Virus record (IMG/VR): IMGVR_UViG_3300023174_000102
Coordinates: 34,311-98,310 of that record
Direction: 5' to 3' (one strand)
Source of the DNA: a virus
Length of the DNA: 64,000 bases
The notes beneath the pieces are model-generated. The model searched no databases and was not told where the DNA came from. It saw nothing but the letters and a program-made list of their open reading frames with translations. A program made the translations under genes and the position numbers. Positions 60,257 to 64,000 of the stretch are shown piece after piece (position 1 is the stretch's first letter; every line of letters starts with the position of its first letter).

Positions 60257-60441
60257 TATGATAACTCCTCTTCCTCTTCAATGTCTGTGATTTCTAGTGG
60301 GTACCAATCGAATGCATATTCCTCAACATCCTCATTGAGTTCAATACGATTCACTTCTTCAATGGCTTCTTCTTCAGATTCGGCCTCAAAGTTAAATTCA
60401 TAGATAGTTTCTCTTTTGGCTATGATTGTGTATAGTGGCAT
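60256..60441 (-). CDS. Small acidic protein
   Basis: 61 residues from ATG 60441 (AGGAG upstream). Begins as a beta strand then very Glu-rich (EAESEEEAIEEV), the layout of a small repeat-type domain also seen at 63248. Confidence 0.5.
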   Translation of the reverse strand: MPLYTIIAKRETIYEFNFEAESEEEAIEEVNRIELNEDVEEYAFDWYPLEITDIEEEEELS

Positions 60442-60815
60442 TACTTCTCCTCGCATTGGTGGGGTTCATCTTCTTCAATTATCTCATCGCATAGTTCACA
60501 TGTCAAGTCAGGCTCTGCAACCATTATCTGAATATTTGTATCAGGTGGGCACGGCACATCTGTGATGAAGTATCCTAGTCTATTTACAAATCCCCAGCCA
60601 GACCAGATGTATAGGCCACCGTCGTCTCCGTCTCCAAACATCCAAATTTTGTCAGGGGATTGAGACTTAACAAACTCTACCTCACTACCATAGGTCTCAA
60701 ACATAAGACCGTCAAAGGAGGCATTAGTATCAAGATGATTATCGATAGGCTTGTAAGTGGCTTCCCACTCTTCCATAGTAAGTTCAATAAAATTATTTGG
60801 CATCGTATTGCTCAT
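60441..60815 (-). CDS. Hypothetical protein with C-terminal zinc motif
   Basis: 124 residues. SMI1-like aromatic core (WMFGDGDDGGLYIWSGWGF), then CELC and HQC at the end. Overlaps the upstream gene by 23 bases. Confidence 0.5.
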   Translation of the reverse strand: MSNTMPNNFIELTMEEWEATYKPIDNHLDTNASFDGLMFETYGSEVEFVKSQSPDKIWMFGDGDDGGLYIWSGWGFVNRLGYFITDVPCPPDTNIQIMVAEPDLTCELCDEIIEEDEPHQCEEK

Positions 60816-60984
60816 CAAAGATTAGGAAGTGGGCAACTGATAGTGCTTCTGCATAGCCTTCTGCAAATGAGCACTCTAGTGCTACATCATGGTTGTCAGG
60901 CTTTTCTTCCTGTTCCTGTAATGAATACTTGTACTCTTTCCAAGCATCGTCAATCATGTCTTGCAACATTTCTTGTGGGGTCAT
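60793..60984 (-). CDS. Small helical protein, paralogue pair
   Basis: 63 residues, RBS AGGAGA. ALECSFAEGYAEALSVAHFL parallels the next upstream gene's DRYLEGYMEALTNAYCM. Confidence 0.5.
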   Translation of the reverse strand: MTPQEMLQDMIDDAWKEYKYSLQEQEEKPDNHDVALECSFAEGYAEALSVAHFLIFDEQYDAK

Positions 60985-61214
60985 TGGGTCTCCTCTATGT
61001 GTTTTCTGTCTATAGATAAATTATAGGTCATGCAATAGGCATTTGTCAAGGCCTCCATATATCCTTCTAAATACCTATCAGCATTATCTTTCATTGCTTC
61101 CTCGCAGTCAAGCATTTCTACTTTAAGCCAACTGTGCATTAGATCAATCAATGGAATAGAGGTGTCTTCTAATGCTTTCGTAAGGTGCTCAGGTATAAAA
61201 GGATACTTACTCAT
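60981..61214 (-). CDS. Small helical protein, paralogue pair
   Basis: 77 residues, ATGA overlap with the preceding entry. Shares the EGY-x-EAL helix with it. Confidence 0.5.
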   Translation of the reverse strand: MSKYPFIPEHLTKALEDTSIPLIDLMHSWLKVEMLDCEEAMKDNADRYLEGYMEALTNAYCMTYNLSIDRKHIEETQ

Positions 61215-61356
61215 TGATTACCTCGATTAAATGTTTAACAGCATAGATTTGTCCCTCGATATCTACCACATGGATAGAAGCAGGGTTTTCTTCAAGGTCT
61301 TGTTCAAGACTTATAAGGTGCAGGTTTAGGTATTGCTTAAAGGTTTCTAGGTCCAT
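61207..61356 (-). CDS. Small hypothetical protein
   Basis: 49 residues, helix then strands (IHVVDIEGQIYAVKHLIEVI). Leaderless. Confidence 0.5.
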   Translation of the reverse strand: MDLETFKQYLNLHLISLEQDLEENPASIHVVDIEGQIYAVKHLIEVINE

Positions 61357-61359
61357 ATA

Positions 61360-61500
61360 TTAATTATAAGGGTTTGAGTTGATTTTTACAACTTCTGAGG
61401 GTGTGATACTAGTCACATAGTTATTAACTAGATAAGCACGCATCTCTTCCAGGGCATCAATTGATTCCTCACATACTACAATCATATCTTCTCTAGTCAT
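61360..61500 (-). CDS. Small hypothetical protein
   Basis: 46 residues, acidic helix then polar end. One-base coupling to the upstream gene (TAATG). Confidence 0.45.
   Translation of the reverse strand: MTREDMIVVCEESIDALEEMRAYLVNNYVTSITPSEVVKINSNPYN
61363..61368 (-). promoter_or_regulatory. -10 box of leaderless promoter
   Basis: TATAAT, six bases, ATG 61356; it lies within the end of the upstream gene. Confidence 0.55.
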
Positions 61501-61649
61501 TAGTCAAAATACCCTTCTGCCCATAAGCCCTGGAGAAATGCATAGGTCTTAGCCAAACCATCAGAAACAGTTTCATCTGTTGTGTAGTCATGAGCAGTAC
61601 CAACTGAGTCAATCATTTCATCTAATTCTATTTTAGTATATCCTAACAT
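61500..61649 (-). CDS. Small acidic protein
   Basis: 49 residues, RBS GAGGAGA. Helical, ends LWAEGYFD. Confidence 0.5.
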   Translation of the reverse strand: MLGYTKIELDEMIDSVGTAHDYTTDETVSDGLAKTYAFLQGLWAEGYFD

Positions 61650-61813
61650 TAGTTCTCCTCATCCCACCAGTATTTGACAATTGTATTCAAGGTAGTGTGG
61701 ATTGCACAATCACAATCTCCACCGTTCATATTTTCCATGTATTCGAGATGTTGCTCATTGTCCATGTACATCTCATTGACTAGTTCGTCAATCGTTCTCA
61801 TTGTTTGGGTCAT
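61649..61813 (-). CDS. Small acidic protein with Cys pair
   Basis: 54 residues, Met-rich helix (MYMDNEQHLEYMENMN), CDC, aromatic end. Leaderless with TAGAAT. Confidence 0.5.
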   Translation of the reverse strand: MTQTMRTIDELVNEMYMDNEQHLEYMENMNGGDCDCAIHTTLNTIVKYWWDEEN

Positions 61814-61819
61814 AGATTA

Positions 61820-61825
61820 ATTCTA
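61820..61825 (-). promoter_or_regulatory. -10 box of leaderless promoter
   Basis: TAGAAT, six bases, ATG 61813. Confidence 0.4.
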
Positions 61826-61908
61826 CCCTAGAACTGGGGAAAATACAAGTCCTTCTTAATAGAATTTTGGTTTGACATTTTTTGAAAACTGTGACCGCCC
61901 CATTTTTG

Positions 61909-61982
61909 CGATCCGTACGGGACTTGAACCCGTGACCTCTACCGTGACAGGGTAGCGAACTAACCAACTATTCTAACGGACC
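61909..61982 (-). tRNA. tRNA-Asp (GTC)
   Basis: Acceptor GGTCCGT/ACGGATC, loop CTGTCAC, T arm ACGGG-TTCAAGT-CCCGT, discriminator G. Confidence 0.93.
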
Positions 61983-61985
61983 GTG

Positions 61986-62010
61986 TGAGCAGTTTTAAAT
62001 CTTGCTCAGG
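61986..62010 (-). repeat. CCTGAGCA/TGCTCA hairpin element
   Basis: On the minus strand CCTGAGCA, loop, AACTGCTCA; between the DUF932 gene stop and tRNA-Asp. Confidence 0.65.
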
Positions 62011-62021
62011 ATTTTTTTTAA

Positions 62022-63038
62022 CTATGCAATTTGCAAAGTGCTTTGCACAACTTTCAACAAACGATTTTTCTCTGCGTTAATTGCAGGGTCAAAACCACTT
62101 GCAGATGCAAGGATAGATTCGTTAGAACCACCACGAGCAGAACGGTACCAATCTAAACGCTCTGTTAGTGCATTGAAAGCACCCCATGCGTTACCAGCAA
62201 TCATTCCGTTAAACTCGCCTGTGTAGATGTCGTTAATAACATCAACCTTGTTTTCCCACTTCTTGAAAGCACCCTTAGCATCTTTATCAGGCTTAGGGTA
62301 TGCAGCAAGAATGATGTCGTTGAATTGCTTAGCATTGACTTCTGTTTCAATCATTGCCTTAGCCATAAGGTCAAAAGAATCCATGTACTTATGAGCCATG
62401 CCAAGAGTCTCACGAGCAACTTGTACCTTACCAGCAGCAGTCTGAGTGTGGCGAATCTTGAAAGATTGCTTGACACCATTCTTTTTCTTAGTAGTGTTAA
62501 GTGCAAGATTGAGAGTATTAGCGCAAACAACACGAACAGGTGTAATTGACGCTTGAATTGCAATCGAGCCATCATGTGATGTGTTGATGAGCAAATAAGT
62601 CTTTACCTTATCTGCAACACCATTTGGGTCAAGAATAGTTTCACGCTCTAGTGCTAATGCACCGAATACAACACGTCCACCCTTGATTGAGCCAGCAGTT
62701 TCCCAACGTCCACCACCGTCTAGAATGTTATCACCAAATGAAAATAAATCTTCATTCTGCATAACATGATAACGCTCACCTACGACACCAAGAATGTCTG
62801 TCTGTGAATTATCTGTAGGGTTAGTACGCAAAACGTACTGATAGTTTTTATCGCTTGTGAGATGTGAGGGGGTTTCCAAATCTTCAAGACGAACATTCCA
62901 ATTAGAAAGGTTAGCCAAATCTAACATTTCTTTTGTTGTTTTTTCCTCTGTGAAAACGGTACCCAATCCATGCCAAGCAGGTTCACGAAATGATGCAAAA
63001 CTTGCTACGCCATTTTGTGTTTCTAGTTCATGTGCCAT
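62022..63038 (-). CDS. DUF932 phage/plasmid-like protein
   Basis: 338 residues, strong RBS AAAGGAGA. AWHGLGTVF, LGVVGERYHVMQNEDLFSF, GALALER, LLINTSHDGS, VRVVCANTLNLAL: the full signature of the DUF932 (TIGR03299-type) family in phages and plasmids. Function unknown. Codons are less AT-biased than the neighbours, suggesting high expression. Confidence 0.9.
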   Translation of the reverse strand: MAHELETQNGVASFASFREPAWHGLGTVFTEEKTTKEMLDLANLSNWNVRLEDLETPSHLTSDKNYQYVLRTNPTDNSQTDILGVVGERYHVMQNEDLFSFGDNILDGGGRWETAGSIKGGRVVFGALALERETILDPNGVADKVKTYLLINTSHDGSIAIQASITPVRVVCANTLNLALNTTKKKNGVKQSFKIRHTQTAAGKVQVARETLGMAHKYMDSFDLMAKAMIETEVNAKQFNDIILAAYPKPDKDAKGAFKKWENKVDVINDIYTGEFNGMIAGNAWGAFNALTERLDWYRSARGGSNESILASASGFDPAINAEKNRLLKVVQSTLQIA

Positions 63039-63068
63039 GAGTTTTCTCCTTTTTGTTGTTGAGATTTA

Positions 63069-63097
63069 AGTATAACAGGACAGACTGACAAATGCAA
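63069..63097 (-). promoter_or_regulatory. Promoter of the DUF932 gene
   Basis: TTGCAT, 17 bases, TATACT with TGT extension. ATTTGTCAGT (63084-63093) lies in the spacer nine bases before the -10. Confidence 0.65.
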
Positions 63098-63205
63098 ATC
63101 AGGATACGTAAACATAGGGCAAATCGGACATTTCTTAATTGTGTCGTAACTCACTTTGTGATCTTGGTCACACAGGGCGGTCCGCATTTTGCGGAAGAGG
63201 TGAAG

Positions 63206-63229
63206 GAGCAGTTTTACAACATGCTCAGG
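63206..63229 (-). repeat. CCTGAGCA/TGCTC hairpin element
   Basis: Minus-strand CCTGAGCATGTTGTAAAACTG then CTC; 19 bases after the stop of the gene at 63248. The rest of the 63039-63247 gap has no convincing gene. Confidence 0.6.
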
Positions 63230-63247
63230 TTTATTAGTAGCCCCCTA

Positions 63248-63673
63248 CTAAATATCTATACGGTCAACGTTGGATGATAAGTAAGTTACACCCTGTGGCT
63301 CAGACACTGAATCAAAATCAATCTCGTGAATTAAATTCATTGCTTCCTCTTCATCACGTGCATTGACTGTAATTGAATATTGAACTGTAACTTCTAATTC
63401 AAATTCTTTTGTTAGTTCAAATCCACAAATATCTGCAATTTCTTGTGCAGTACTTTCTGAAATGGTACCGTCACTCAATTGCTCCAAGGTCCACTCTTGC
63501 ATTTCATTCTGCATGCGTGAACGTTCTGCTGCTTCGCCGTATGATCGTTGGGTTACCGTTGAGATATGTGATTCAAGATTAGCAATACGCTCATCTTTCT
63601 TTGCAATTTCTGACTTAAGAAAATCTTCTGTTGCTTTGATGTCTACTAGTGTTGCTGCGAATGGAGTTTCCAT
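63248..63673 (-). CDS. Coiled-coil phage protein
   Basis: 141 residues. N-terminal coiled coil (about 10-60), then a beta domain (FELEVTVQYSITVNARDEEEAMNLI) resembling a small family often found near phage ends. RBS AGAAAGAAGG. Confidence 0.55.
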   Translation of the reverse strand: METPFAATLVDIKATEDFLKSEIAKKDERIANLESHISTVTQRSYGEAAERSRMQNEMQEWTLEQLSDGTISESTAQEIADICGFELTKEFELEVTVQYSITVNARDEEEAMNLIHEIDFDSVSEPQGVTYLSSNVDRIDI

Positions 63674-63707
63674 TGGGGGCCTTCTTTCTGTTAGTTTGTT
63701 TAATTCA

Positions 63708-63732
63708 ATTGTACTTTAGTGCACTGACAAAT
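63708..63732 (-). promoter_or_regulatory. Probable promoter with ATTTGTCAGT element
   Basis: TACAAT (63708-63713) with ATTTGTCAGT (63723-63732) nine bases upstream, the same spacing as at the DUF932 promoter. Confidence 0.5.
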
Positions 63733-63790
63733 AGTGCCATACCCCTAGGGGATCCTTGCTAACCATAGCGTGAAACGCAAGGGGTAAGGC

Positions 63791-63815
63791 TGAGCAGTTT
63801 AGCGACATACTCAGG
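63791..63815 (-). repeat. CCTGAGTA/TGCTCA hairpin element
   Basis: Minus-strand copy with one stem mismatch, 15 bases after the stop of the edge gene. Further inverted repeats (CCTTGC/GCAAGG, ACCCCT/AGGGGT) follow in this gap. Confidence 0.55.
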
Positions 63816-63830
63816 TCGTTTATTATCTAA

Positions 63831-64000
63831 TTAGAGATAACGAGCAACTGCGTTGTATGTTGAAGTATTAACTACTTCCTCATCTGTCATCTTGAGGATA
63901 CGGATTGCATTTTGGATTTCCTCTTTTTGTTCTGTGTATGTATGCTGATGCATAGTTACAAAATCACGGCTAGGCTCTTTAGGCAAATCCTTCTCTGCAA
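63831..64000 (-). CDS. Hypothetical protein, 5' end outside the window
   Basis: Open to the edge; the last 56 residues are visible, with a His-rich stretch (MHQHTYTEQ) and a helical end (EEIQNAIRILKMTDEEVV). No family assigned. Confidence 0.5.
   Translation of the reverse strand, partial: AEKDLPKEPSRDFVTMHQHTYTEQKEEIQNAIRILKMTDEEVVNTSTYNAVARYL

Noticed and set aside
63020-63187. 55-residue Cys-containing minus-strand frame
   Set aside because: No RBS or -10 box at its ATG, and it overlaps the DUF932 promoter and start; kept as unproven.

Overview
The window is a piece of a large, AT-rich, lytic-looking tailed-phage genome. Its host is most likely an actinobacterium. Phage identity rests on tail genes at the left edge, a terminase pair (17.4-19.7 kb), a CHAP endolysin with holin-like neighbours, and a full replication set. 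An actinobacterial host is inferred from a WhiB-type four-cysteine protein (36840-37121), a DUF7455-like zinc protein (32553-32795), and about twenty leaderless promoters of the type common in Actinobacteria. A low-GC freshwater actinobacterial host is a guess that fits the base composition; it is not shown by the sequence. No integrase, partitioning gene or CRISPR array was seen.

Layout. 0-5.1 kb (+): end of the tail/baseplate module. 5.1-17.4 kb (+): replication and recombination, with DnaB-like helicase, DnaG-like primase, SSB, DnaE-type polymerase, RecA-like protein, a resolvase-like nuclease, a Cas4/RecB-like nuclease, a RuvC-like resolvase and small zinc or HTH proteins. 17.4-19.7 kb (+): terminase. 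19.7-25.3 kb (+): exported proteins (an Ala/Thr-rich protein, a PA14 adhesin-like protein, a subtilase), holin candidates and a proteasome-like Ntn hydrolase. 25.3-40 kb (+): tRNA-Asn, a carbamoyltransferase with twin SGNH proteins, endolysin, a tandem zinc-protein family, an APS-kinase/nucleotidyltransferase fusion, WhiB, and many Fe(II)/2-oxoglutarate oxygenases. 40-46.8 kb: divergent methyltransferase, then a stress block (Hsp20, Dps, KatG) with a probable small-RNA locus and three tRNAs. 46.8-64 kb (-): dense, mostly overlapping small genes, many with Cys-x2-Cys motifs, interrupted by a sulfotransferase/oxygenase island (53.6-57.2 kb) and a gene-free region with five DnaA-box sequences (58.54-58.93 kb) that I propose as a replication origin.

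How it may work together. The phage brings most of its own replisome, recombination and packaging genes. It also carries an unusually large set of Fe(II)/2OG oxygenases (about ten), two sulfotransferases, an APS-kinase-like enzyme that could supply their PAPS donor, a carbamoyltransferase and SGNH proteins. This looks like a small-molecule or glycan tailoring capacity. KatG, Dps and Hsp20 point to control of oxidative and protein stress in the infected cell. Transcription appears to rely on TATAAT-type -10 boxes set almost always six bases before the ATG.
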